A DNA stretch of 19,482 nt from CAYMLL01 sp964390645 (GTDB taxonomy: Bacteria > Planctomycetota > UBA8108): NCBI GenBank assembly GCA_964390645.1, contig CAYMLL010000131.1, forward strand, positions 1-19,482, given 5' to 3'. Below, in pieces: positions 7,862 to 14,135 of the stretch. Below the pieces are notes generated by a model. It made no database searches and had not been told where the DNA came from. It saw only the letters and a list, made by a program, of their open reading frames with translations. The translations under genes and the position numbers were made by a program. Within the stretch, counting starts at the first letter, position 1, and each line of letters starts with the position of its first letter.

Positions 7862-8302
7862 ATGATCGAGCTCGATTTGCGCCCGGAGCGCAAGCAGCTG
7901 CGTGTCTTCGGAGCGGTCGGCGGCTCTGTCCTCGCCGCGGCCGCGTGCTGGCTCCGGCTCGGCGCGGGTCACGACGACTTTCCGTTCGCGTCGTCGACAT
8001 CGAGAGTCCTGGGCGACGTGTGCGGAGTTCTCGCCGCGTACGCTCTCGTCTCGACACTTGCGGCGCCGGCGCTGCTGCGACCGCTCTACGTCGTCCTGTC
8101 GCTCATCGCCTTCCCGATCGGCTTCGCTGCGTCCTTCGTGGTCCTCGCGTCGATCTGGTACGGCTTGCTCTTCCCGATCGCGGTGGTCTTTCGAGTCTTG
8201 GGGCGAGACTCGCTGAAGCGTAAAATTGGCTCGCAGGCGTCGACCTACTGGGTCGAGCGACCGGCCGTGAAGGACGTGAAGCGCTACTTCCGTCAGTTCT
8301 GA
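7862..8302 (+). CDS. SxtJ-family integral membrane protein
   Basis: A 146-residue membrane protein with hydrophobic segments at about 14-33, 44-62 and 71-110 (the last long enough for two passes). A basic, aromatic tail includes ASTYWVERP and ends in RYFRQF. This size, topology and tail are those of SxtJ proteins, which sit beside carbamoyltransferases in saxitoxin clusters and in many unrelated bacteria. Their biochemical role is unknown; anchoring the carbamoyltransferase at the membrane or handling a membrane-bound acceptor is inference. A 12-codon open frame beginning at the carbamoyltransferase stop (ATG 7824) ends exactly on this ATG (TGATG), which may couple translation. Confidence 0.78.
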   Translation: MIELDLRPERKQLRVFGAVGGSVLAAAACWLRLGAGHDDFPFASSTSRVLGDVCGVLAAYALVSTLAAPALLRPLYVVLSLIAFPIGFAASFVVLASIWYGLLFPIAVVFRVLGRDSLKRKIGSQASTYWVERPAVKDVKRYFRQF

Positions 8303-8316
8303 CCCCGATCCTATCG

Positions 8317-8532
8317 ATGGGCGAGCACGAGAGAGACCCGAAGAGCCGGGCCGACGAGTTCCGCGACGCGGCCACGCGGAGGCGTACGAACATCGTGCGG
8401 GAGTTCTGGGACTTCCTGAAGCACAACAAGAAGTGGTGGTTGCTGCCGATCCTGGTGCTCCTGGGGATCCTCGGTCTGCTGGTCGTGCTCGGGCAGTTCG
8501 GGGTGGCGCCGTTCATCTATCCGCTGTTCTGA
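8317..8532 (+). CDS. DUF5989 (SxtK-like) single-span membrane protein
   Basis: A 71-residue protein with a charged N-terminal half and FWDFLKHNKKWWLLP leading into one transmembrane helix (about 45-62). It ends in VAPFIYPLF. The KKWWLLP...APFIY pattern is diagnostic of DUF5989 proteins, the small third partner in carbamoyltransferase-SxtJ cassettes. It starts 14 nt after the SxtJ stop, so it belongs to the same operon. Function is unknown; a complex with SxtJ is plausible from the invariant gene order. Confidence 0.8.
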   Translation: MGEHERDPKSRADEFRDAATRRRTNIVREFWDFLKHNKKWWLLPILVLLGILGLLVVLGQFGVAPFIYPLF

Positions 8533-8598
8533 GAGCTGCGTGCGACGGCCGTGTGGAGCTCCCATGGCAGCGCCGCATCCCGGTGGCTGCGCGGCGGC

Positions 8599-10101
8599 TC
8601 AGCGGATCGTCGGCTTGCCCTCGAGGTAGCCGAGCGACTCGAGGAAGGCGTCCATGGAGCGAACCGTGGCCTTGTAGTCGCCACCGTCACCGCGACCATG
8701 GTTGAAGAAACCGTGCTTGCGGCCTTCGTGGAGGCTGAGCTCGCTGCGGCTCTCGACGGCGCGCATCTTCGACTGGAAGGACCTCGCCGACGCGACGGGG
8801 ATGAGCGCGTCCTCGGAGCCGAGGAAGACGATCGTCGGAGGCATGCCCCCGCGGATGTTGTGTATCGGCGAGATCTCGAGGTATCGATCTCCGACGCGGG
8901 CGTGGCCCGTGCCGCCCGGCCCGAGGTCGCAGACGGGGTTGAAGAGGACGAGCGCGTCGGGTCGCGCGCTGACGCTGCGATCGGCGTCCTCGTCGAGGCC
9001 TTCGACTGTGGCGACGGCGGCGGCGACATGGCCGCCCGCAGAGCCGCCGCCGGCGGCGACGCGATCTGCATCGATGCCGAGGTCCGCGGCGTGCTTGCGG
9101 ACGTGACGGATCGCCGACTTGCCGTCCTTGACGCATTCGAAGGGGGTGGTTCCGTGCCGCTTCCTGACGCGATACTCCGCCGAGATCGCGACCATGCCTC
9201 GTGACGCCAGGTACTCGCAGTGTGGATGGAACTGTGACGGTGAGCCGGAGACCCACCCGCCGCCGAAGAAGAAGACGATCGCGGGACGGCGGTCGCTGGC
9301 GCGGTGCCCGTCGGGCTCGAAGACGTCGAGCCAGAGCTGCACCTCGCCGACCTTCTTGTAGGAGATCCTCCGCGAAGGCACCCACGCCGTCTTCGTCGCT
9401 CCCTTCACGCGTCTGGCCGCGAAGCGCTGGCGCAGCGAGCGCTCGACGCTCCGTGCCACCTGCTCCGCGAGGATCCGGGAGCCGTCCTTCGTGAAGTGGA
9501 CGTCGCCCGGTTTTCTCGCCAGCTTTCTCATGCGGTTCTTGACGAGCCCATGAAGGTCGTCGATCGCGACGCCGTGCTTGTGCATGACCCGGAGCGCCGC
9601 CGCGTTGTAGCGAATCTCGTCGCCGACCTTGCGGCCCGCCTCGCCGGACGGCACCGGCGTCGTCGTCGCGAAGATCAGCTCGGCGCCGGTCTCGCGCAGA
9701 CGCGCGACGATCTTCTCGAGATGCGCCACGTACTGCTCGACCGTGTGCGTCAGCTTGCCGTTGACCTTGTCACGTCGTCCCTGGTTCTTCGACTTCGGGT
9801 CGCGGTAGCAGATGTCCCAGAGGCCCCAGTTGAAGTGGATGACGTCCCAGCTTCCATTCTGCGGCGCCAGCCATTCCGGAAGTCCGGCGAGCCCCATGGC
9901 GGTGTGCCCCGCGTTGCCCGGCACGCGGTGGACCTCGGCCTTGCCCGCGAGCAGCTCGATGACCGGCCCGGCGTAGCCGATCGAGATCGAGTCGCCGATG
10001 AGGAGAACGCGCGGCGGTCTCGACGTCTGCTCATCTTCCGCGGGGAGATTCGTGGTGAGGAAGACGAGAGTGGCGAGTGTGCGTGTCCAGGTGCGTGTCA
10101 T
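8599..10101 (-). CDS. Exported SGNH hydrolase fused to alpha/beta-hydrolase esterase
   Basis: A 500-residue fusion of two unrelated esterase folds. After a hydrophobic leader (about 1-22) comes an SGNH/GDSL domain (about 30-225). It has S38 in GDS, G62-N63, N91 in HFNWG, and the terminal dyad D200-x-H202 (DVHFT). The second domain (about 245-500) is a BD-FAE/HSL-like alpha/beta hydrolase. Its oxyanion loop is FFFGGG (277-282, Phe in place of the usual His), its nucleophile is S354 in GGGSAGG, and D431 and H463 complete the triad. Such enzymes usually remove acetyl or acyl groups from polysaccharides. The start MTRTWTRTLATLVFL gives a signal peptide; an upstream in-frame ATG at 10332 would add 77 Arg-rich residues. 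The gene converges with the DUF5989 gene and diverges from the DUF6807 gene. Confidence 0.85.
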   Translation of the reverse strand: MTRTWTRTLATLVFLTTNLPAEDEQTSRPPRVLLIGDSISIGYAGPVIELLAGKAEVHRVPGNAGHTAMGLAGLPEWLAPQNGSWDVIHFNWGLWDICYRDPKSKNQGRRDKVNGKLTHTVEQYVAHLEKIVARLRETGAELIFATTTPVPSGEAGRKVGDEIRYNAAALRVMHKHGVAIDDLHGLVKNRMRKLARKPGDVHFTKDGSRILAEQVARSVERSLRQRFAARRVKGATKTAWVPSRRISYKKVGEVQLWLDVFEPDGHRASDRRPAIVFFFGGGWVSGSPSQFHPHCEYLASRGMVAISAEYRVRKRHGTTPFECVKDGKSAIRHVRKHAADLGIDADRVAAGGGSAGGHVAAAVATVEGLDEDADRSVSARPDALVLFNPVCDLGPGGTGHARVGDRYLEISPIHNIRGGMPPTIVFLGSEDALIPVASARSFQSKMRAVESRSELSLHEGRKHGFFNHGRGDGGDYKATVRSMDAFLESLGYLEGKPTIR

Positions 10102-10332
10102 CGAGTCCTGTTCTCCATGGTCGATTCTGCCTCGAGCGCCTTGCCGATGTCGATCGCGACCCGCTCTCGGGAGCGCGCCGCGCCGTCCATGTGGCCGCCC
10201 GGATCCCGGAGGTCTCGTTGCCGGCCCGGTGGACCCGGCTGACGGGCTCGAGCAGCGGCGGAAGGGTCGCGGGGACGTCCTCCCGCTCGCGATGACGAAG
10301 CGCCGTCGACTGAGGGGGCTCGAGCCCGGCAT
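10098..10332 (-). pseudogene. Possible frame-broken remnant gene upstream of the SGNH-esterase gene
   Basis: An ATG at 10332 is preceded by GGAGGT with 6-nt spacing and encodes MPGSSPLSRRRFVIASG, which resembles a twin-arginine export start. The expected hydrophobic stretch does not follow in that frame. Protein-like, GC3-rich reading continues in a second frame (LPPLLEPVSRVHRAGNETSG) and then in a third (GGHMDGAARSRERVAIDIG). The third frame reaches a TGA that overlaps the SGNH ATG by 4 nt (ATGA). This could be a short coupled gene broken by one or two indels, a decayed gene end, or chance in GC-rich DNA. I do not recognise the family. Confidence 0.25.
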
Positions 10333-10485
10333 CCGTCTACCTCCGTCGAGAGCTGGCGTGCGGTCGAGAGGGTGCGCGGTTGATTTCCGAGCGGTCCAAC
10401 ATAAGCTGAACGGGCCCACCATGCAGGCTTTTCCCCCGTCGGCGCCTTCGCGCTGGTGTTGTATGGCGAAGCGAGGATCGTATCC
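10333..10485. other. Rest of the divergent intergenic region (10102-10485)
   Basis: Together with the possible remnant at 10098-10332 this makes a 384-bp stretch without a confident gene, between the two secreted-protein genes. Apart from the weak plus-strand promoter candidate (10380-10407) and the ribosome binding site GAGGA before ATG 10486, I see nothing conserved in it. Confidence 0.4.
10380..10407 (+). promoter_or_regulatory. Weak candidate promoter for the DUF6807 gene
   Basis: TTGATT (10380-10385) is followed after 16 bp by TAAGCT (10402-10407), within a short AT-richer patch in otherwise GC-rich DNA. The -35 is good and the -10 is poor. Confidence 0.28.
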
Positions 10486-11709
10486 ATGAACCGAACATCG
10501 CTCTTCCTGTGTCTCGGCGTGGCCTCCTGCGGCACGTTCGTCACCGCCGAGCCTGTCACTCTCGAGGTCGCCGCCGGCAAGCACCTTCGTGTCGACACCC
10601 CGGTCTCGTGGGAGCTGCCCGGTCTCCTGCGCGGCGCCGGGTCATTCCGGCTGCTGCGGATCGACACCCGGGAGCCGCTTCCCGTGGACGTGCAGAAGGG
10701 GCTTCTCGACGGCCGGGTCCGCTGGATTCTCGACGGCGAGATGGCCCCGGGGAGCACGCGGCGCTACCGGCTGATCCCGGGGCCGGTCGTGAGTCCGGGG
10801 CCGACGGCCGGGAGCTACGTCGAGTGCACGAACGACGGCAGGTCGATCCTCTTTCGCGTCGGCGGCCGGCGAGTCCTGGGCTACAACCAGGCGATCGTCA
10901 AGCCGCCCGGGCCGCCGGATCCGGTCTACGATCGCAGCGGGTACATCCACCCGGTGTGGACTCCGTCCGGCCGCATCCTGACGAATGACTTCCCCGCCCA
11001 GCACAAGCACCACCACGGCATCTGGTTTCCGTGGACTAACACCAGCTTCGAGGGCCGCAAGGTCGACTTCTGGAACAGCGGCAAGAGGCAGGGGCGGGTC
11101 GAGAACACCGGTGTCTCGTCGTTCGGCTCGGGGCGAGTGTTCGGGTGGCTGCGCGTCCGGCACCGCTTCGTCGACCTCACGGCGCCGGAGGGCGCGAAGC
11201 CGGCGTTGCTGGAGACCTGGGATGTCCGCATCTACGCGCTGGACGGTCACTTCCTCTTCGACGTCGAGTCCGTGCAGACCTGCGCGAGCGACAGTCCGCT
11301 GAAGCTCCACCGGTATCGCTACGGCGGCCTCGGATTTCGCGGCTCGGGACAGTGGGAGGGCGAGCACTGTCACTTCCTGACCAGCGAAGGCAAGACGCGC
11401 AAGGACGGTCACGCGACCACGTCGCGCTGGTGCGACGTTCACGGCAAGATCGACGGCGCTGCCGCCGGCGTCACGGTGATGTGTCACCCGGGGAACTTCC
11501 GCTTTCCTCAGAACATGCGCATCCATCCGAGCGAGCCGTTCTTCAACTACGCACCTTGTCAGGCGGGCGACTTCCTGATCGAGCCGGGGAAGCCCTACGT
11601 GTCGCGCTACCGTTTCCATGTTCACGACGGCCGCGTCGGCGCCGACGTCTGCGAGCGCCTCTGGCGTGACTACGCCGAGCCGCCGGTCGTCCGTGAGGCC
11701 GGCACCTGA
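10486..11709 (+). CDS. DUF6807 (PmoA-type) exported protein
   Basis: A 407-residue protein with a hydrophobic N-terminal leader (LFLCLGVASCG). The VASC-G could be a lipobox, but cleavage further on at TAE is also possible. The diagnostic segment is the histidine cluster HKHHHGIWFPW (173-183) followed by GRKVDFWN. This is the hallmark of the DUF6807 family, often labelled methane oxygenase PmoA in databases although it is unrelated to particulate methane monooxygenase. The fold is thought to be sugar-mutarotase-like, and planctomycetes encode many copies near carbohydrate genes; its activity is unknown. It diverges from the SGNH-esterase gene, so both may act on the same extracellular glycan. 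The ATG at 10486 has GAGGA 9 nt upstream. Confidence 0.82.
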   Translation: MNRTSLFLCLGVASCGTFVTAEPVTLEVAAGKHLRVDTPVSWELPGLLRGAGSFRLLRIDTREPLPVDVQKGLLDGRVRWILDGEMAPGSTRRYRLIPGPVVSPGPTAGSYVECTNDGRSILFRVGGRRVLGYNQAIVKPPGPPDPVYDRSGYIHPVWTPSGRILTNDFPAQHKHHHGIWFPWTNTSFEGRKVDFWNSGKRQGRVENTGVSSFGSGRVFGWLRVRHRFVDLTAPEGAKPALLETWDVRIYALDGHFLFDVESVQTCASDSPLKLHRYRYGGLGFRGSGQWEGEHCHFLTSEGKTRKDGHATTSRWCDVHGKIDGAAAGVTVMCHPGNFRFPQNMRIHPSEPFFNYAPCQAGDFLIEPGKPYVSRYRFHVHDGRVGADVCERLWRDYAEPPVVREAGT

Positions 11710-11717
11710 GCACGGCT

Positions 11718-11759
11718 CTTCAGGAAGATCCCTTCAGGAGGATCCCTTCAGGAGGAACT
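11718..11759. repeat. Three tandem 14-bp units between convergent genes
   Basis: CTTCAGGAAGATCC (11718-11731), CTTCAGGAGGATCC (11732-11745) and CTTCAGGAGGAACT (11746-11759) follow one another without gaps. The third unit contains the stop and last codons of the minus-strand cNMP-domain gene, so the array starts 8 nt after one gene's stop and runs into the end of the other. Confidence 0.8.
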
Positions 11760-12218
11760 CTGCAGCCAGCGAAGCTGGGTGCGCGTGTCGCGCAGGCGTG
11801 TGCGTGCCAGCTCGGCCAGTCGCCGCATCAGTCGCAGGCCCGTGGCCGGATCGGCGTCGCAGATCTCCTCGAAGCGGTCCGCGGGGATGGAGTAGACGAG
11901 CGACTCGCTGGCGCTGTGCGCCTTCGCGGTGAGCTGCTTGCCGCCGACGGCTGCCGACCAGGCGAAGAGGTCGCCGGGGCTGACCCGGGTGATCGGCAGC
12001 GACACGCTGGCGTCGTTCGGCAGGGTGTAGCTGAGTTCGACTCGACCCGACGCGAGGATGTAGAGCGCGTCGGCGTCGTCTCCCTCGTGGAAGATCGTCT
12101 CACCTCCGAGGTAGCGCTGCTCGACGACGATCGCGCGGACGCGGTCGAGGGTGGCGTTCGGCAAGTCGTTGAACAGCTCGCACCGCTCGATCGAGACCAC
12201 GGATGTCGGGGTTTGCAC
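11748..12218 (-). CDS. Stand-alone cyclic-nucleotide-binding domain protein (no HTH)
   Basis: A 156-residue protein consisting of one CRP-type beta-barrel domain. It shows FHEGDDADALYILASGRVEL followed by SPGDLFAWSAAV and a C-terminal helix rich in Arg and Leu. It ends where CRP/FNR regulators would continue into the helix-turn-helix, so it has no visible DNA-binding part. The phosphate-binding cassette lacks the usual Arg (LTAKAHSAS), so cAMP binding is doubtful; it resembles the PGDxFxWSA subgroup of cNMP-domain proteins. The GTG start at 12218 is chosen because AGGAGGG lies 6 nt upstream; an upstream ATG at 12311 would add 31 unlikely residues. It is transcribed divergently from the rhodanese-MauE operon and may serve as a sensor or regulatory subunit acting on another protein. 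Confidence 0.8.
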   Translation of the reverse strand: MQTPTSVVSIERCELFNDLPNATLDRVRAIVVEQRYLGGETIFHEGDDADALYILASGRVELSYTLPNDASVSLPITRVSPGDLFAWSAAVGGKQLTAKAHSASESLVYSIPADRFEEICDADPATGLRLMRRLAELARTRLRDTRTQLRWLQSSS

Positions 12219-12263
12219 GGTCGACCCTCCTGGACGGTGTGCCCCCTCGGGGACGCGGTCACT

Positions 12264-12294
12264 ATCATAGGAGCCCGGGGTCGTCTCTGTCCAA
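12264..12294 (-). promoter_or_regulatory. Candidate promoter of the cNMP-domain gene
   Basis: On the minus strand TTGGAC (12294-12289) is followed after 19 bp by TATGAT (12269-12264), which places transcription start near 12257 and a leader of about 40 nt before GTG 12218. The spacing is slightly long but both hexamers are good. Confidence 0.42.
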
Positions 12295-12320
12295 CCTGGG
12301 AAATGTTTCACAAAGTGCTA

Positions 12321-12340
12321 TTCGTGAAGGACTTCACGAA
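12321..12340. promoter_or_regulatory. CRP/FNR-type palindromic operator
   Basis: TTCGTGAA-GGAC-TTCACGAA is a perfect 8-bp inverted repeat. Its core GTGA-N6-TCAC is exactly the half-site geometry recognised by CRP-family regulators. A further TTCAC half-site lies at 12307-12311. The palindrome is in the divergent region between the cNMP-domain gene and the rhodanese gene. Its centre is about 82 bp upstream of the start predicted from the extended -10 at 12398-12406. Which protein binds it is unknown. Confidence 0.55.
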
Positions 12341-12397
12341 GCAGGGCCGAGCCCCGGGTGGCCGGGGGCGCGCCGCTTACGAATCTGCGAGGCGCCG

Positions 12398-12406
12398 TGG
12401 TACACT
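12398..12406 (+). promoter_or_regulatory. Extended -10 promoter for rhodanese-MauE operon
   Basis: TGG-TACACT is an extended -10 element, with TTACGA (12377-12382) as a weak -35 at 18-bp spacing. The predicted start is near 12413, leaving a leader of about 65 nt before ATG 12478. Confidence 0.38.
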
Positions 12407-12477
12407 TCCGTGACGCGCGTCCGGGAGCGGCGCGCTGCCGGATTCCGGACCGAGTTTCAGGGAGCGAAGGCTCGACA

Positions 12478-13333
12478 ATGAGGCAGACCGTCATCCATCT
12501 GGGCGTCATCGTCGCCGTCTCGCTGGTCGCGGGTGGCGCTTACGCCCTGGTCCTGAAGTGGCGAGAGTCACCGAATCATCTCGCGTTCACGGTGGACGAG
12601 AGGCTGTACCCGGACGCGCTGACCTGCGACTACCAGGAGCCCGGCAGAAGATCGCCGTCCGGGACCGCGGACGGGGCGGGAGTCGGGGCCGGGACCGCGG
12701 TCGCAGTCGCGCCGCCGACGACCGACGGTGACGCCGGGTCTGCGCCGCAGACCTCCCCGTCCGGCGCCGTGTTCGATCCCGGGCCCGTACGGATCGACGC
12801 TCCGGACGCTCCGGACGCTCCGGACGCTCCGGACGCTCCGGACGCTCCGGACGCTCCGGNNNNNNNNNNNNNNNNNNNNNNNNNNNNNNNNNNNNNNNNN
12901 NNNNNNNNNNNNNNNNNNNNNNNNNNNNNNNNNNNNNNNNNNNNNNNNNNNNNNNNNNNACGGCCTGCCGAAGATCCTCGTCGACGAGGCATACGAGTTC
13001 TGGCAGGAGGGCGCCCTGTTCGTTGACGCGCGCCGCACGAAGTCCTACGTCGAGGGGCACATCTCGGGAGCCGTGTCGATCTCCGCATGGGAGAGCACCC
13101 GTACGTCGCGCATCGAGGCGCTGGCCGAGAACACGGCGCGAGAGGAGTCGATCGTCGTCTACTGTACGAAGGACCCCAACTGTCCGGACTCGAAGATGAT
13201 CGCGGGTGATTTGAAGAGTATGGAGTTTCTTGACGTCAGGGTCTTCCTCGGAGGCTACCCCTCCTGGTTGGAGAAGGGCCATCCGGTGGTCAAGGGCGAG
13301 GAGGCGGGAGTGCGCCCGGGGGTGGAGGAGTGA
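12478..13333 (+). CDS. Membrane-anchored rhodanese-domain protein, interrupted by assembly gap
   Basis: The N-terminal part starts MRQTVIHLGVIVAVSLVAGG, a membrane anchor or uncleaved signal. It is followed by a Gly/Ala/Pro-rich linker ending in seven Asp-Ala-Pro units. After 100 N a single rhodanese domain follows: VDARRTKSYVEGHISGAVSI, the active-site loop VVYCTKDPNCPDSK with its catalytic Cys, and FLGGYPSWLEKGHP. Rhodaneses move sulfane sulfur through a cysteine persulfide; here it would act outside the cytoplasmic membrane. The halves lie in different frames only because the N run is 100 long. A true gap length divisible by three, including zero, restores one frame. The stop overlaps the GTG start of the MauE-like gene by 4 nt. 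Confidence 0.75.
12796..12858 (+). repeat. Seven exact 9-bp tandem repeats encoding Asp-Ala-Pro
   Basis: The unit GACGCTCCG occurs seven times without change and runs directly into the N gap. In frame it encodes (DAP)7, an acidic, proline-rich spacer between the membrane anchor and the rhodanese domain. The true copy number is unknown. Confidence 0.95.
12860..12959. other. Assembly gap of exactly 100 N
   Basis: One hundred Ns is a conventional placeholder length, so real size is unknown. The gap begins one base after the seventh 9-bp repeat, and the base before it joined to the bases after it (g|ac ggc ctg) would complete an Asp codon in the rhodanese frame. The gap therefore most likely stands for unresolved repeat copies. 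Confidence 0.95.
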
Positions 13334-13842
13334 TCCACAAGGACAGGCTCTTTCACCCGGTCGTTGTCCTCGTCGCGTGCATCGGGCTCGGTGCGACGCT
13401 GATCTACGCCAGCTGGCACAAGGTCGCTGATCCTCCGGACTTCGCGAAGATCATCTACAACTACAAGCTGTTTCCTCCCGGGTCGATCCATCTGCTCGCG
13501 ATCTTCTTTCCGTGGTTCGAGCTCATCGCGGGCGTTGCGCTGCTCACCGGTGTCTGCCGGCGCGGCGGCGCGATGATGGGTGTGCTGTTCTTCGCGACGT
13601 TCATCGTCGCGCTGAGCTACAACCTCGCACGCGACTGTCCGACCATCTGCGGCTGCTTCTCGACGCATGCCGACGGGACGCTGCTGACGACGGAAGAGAA
13701 GTTCCTCGAGATGAAGAAGGAGGTCGCGGTCGACGTCGGCCTCGTGCTGGTCGGCATCTACGCCTACATCGGCTCGGGGCTGCGTGAGAAGCGCAAGCAG
13801 GCCGCTGCTGCCGGCGCTGCGGAGGGAGGAGCCGGGGCCTGA
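13330..13842 (+). CDS. MauE/DoxX-family redox-associated membrane protein
   Basis: A 170-residue protein with four predicted membrane spans (about 10-30, 54-77, 79-100, 134-153). Between spans three and four lies a cysteine-rich loop, RDCPTICGCFS (C-x3-C-x-C), typical of MauE/DoxX-like proteins that pass reducing power or handle disulfides in the envelope. MauE itself helps mature methylamine dehydrogenase, but no other mau gene is present. The GTG start overlaps the rhodanese stop (GTGA), so the two are translationally coupled and probably act together in extracytoplasmic thiol or sulfur chemistry. The C-terminus is an Ala/Gly tail, probably disordered. Confidence 0.8.
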   Translation: MIHKDRLFHPVVVLVACIGLGATLIYASWHKVADPPDFAKIIYNYKLFPPGSIHLLAIFFPWFELIAGVALLTGVCRRGGAMMGVLFFATFIVALSYNLARDCPTICGCFSTHADGTLLTTEEKFLEMKKEVAVDVGLVLVGIYAYIGSGLREKRKQAAAAGAAEGGAGA

Positions 13843-14135
13843 TCGGCGGACCGGCGCGTGGGGGCCCGTCGCCACGGGTCGTCGAGCGGACGCCGGCTCG
13901 AGTGCCGCTGTTTCGGGGGAGGATCGGGAACCGGGTGGCGACGGCTCCGCGACAGCTCGGTCGTGGCGCAGAGGGTCGGCGTCGAGAAGCTCGGCGATCC
14001 TCGGGGTCCCCGAAGAGGTCGGACAGGACTCTTGCGGCACCCGGCCAGGCCCATCGTGTGACGTGGAGACTCCCGAGACCGGCGCGACGGCCCACTCCGA
14101 CCGGCCAGGGCCCCGGAGGAACGCGAGGTCCGAGG
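13843..14135. other. Intergenic region between convergent genes, no gene seen
   Basis: This 293-bp GC-rich stretch separates the MauE-like and M29 genes. Apart from the stem-loop at 13863-13880 I see no conserved protein frame, RNA or repeat. The open frames crossing it are Arg/Pro/Ser-rich and antisense to, or out of frame with, real genes. Confidence 0.6.
13863..13880 (+). terminator. Stem-loop 20 nt after the MauE-like stop
   Basis: GGCCCGT-CGCC-ACGGGTC pairs over 7 bp (one G-U) with a 4-nt loop. It is well placed to end the rhodanese-MauE transcript but has no U-tract. Confidence 0.33.

Noticed and set aside
5983..8532. Saxitoxin biosynthesis cluster
   Set aside because: Only the carbamoyltransferase, SxtJ-like and SxtK-like genes are present. 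There is no SxtA-type polyketide synthase, amidinotransferase or Rieske oxygenase.
10486..11709. Methane oxygenase subunit PmoA
   Set aside because: The database name attached to this family is misleading. The protein has an export leader and a HHHG cluster of DUF6807 and none of the membrane-spanning PmoA features.
12860..12959. Frameshift in the rhodanese gene
   Set aside because: The frame change coincides with a 100-N placeholder, so it is an artefact of gap length and no evidence for a pseudogene.
13255..14040. Minus-strand open frame spanning the MauE-like gene and the following intergenic region
   Set aside because: It has no RBS or motif and lies opposite a clear four-span membrane protein.
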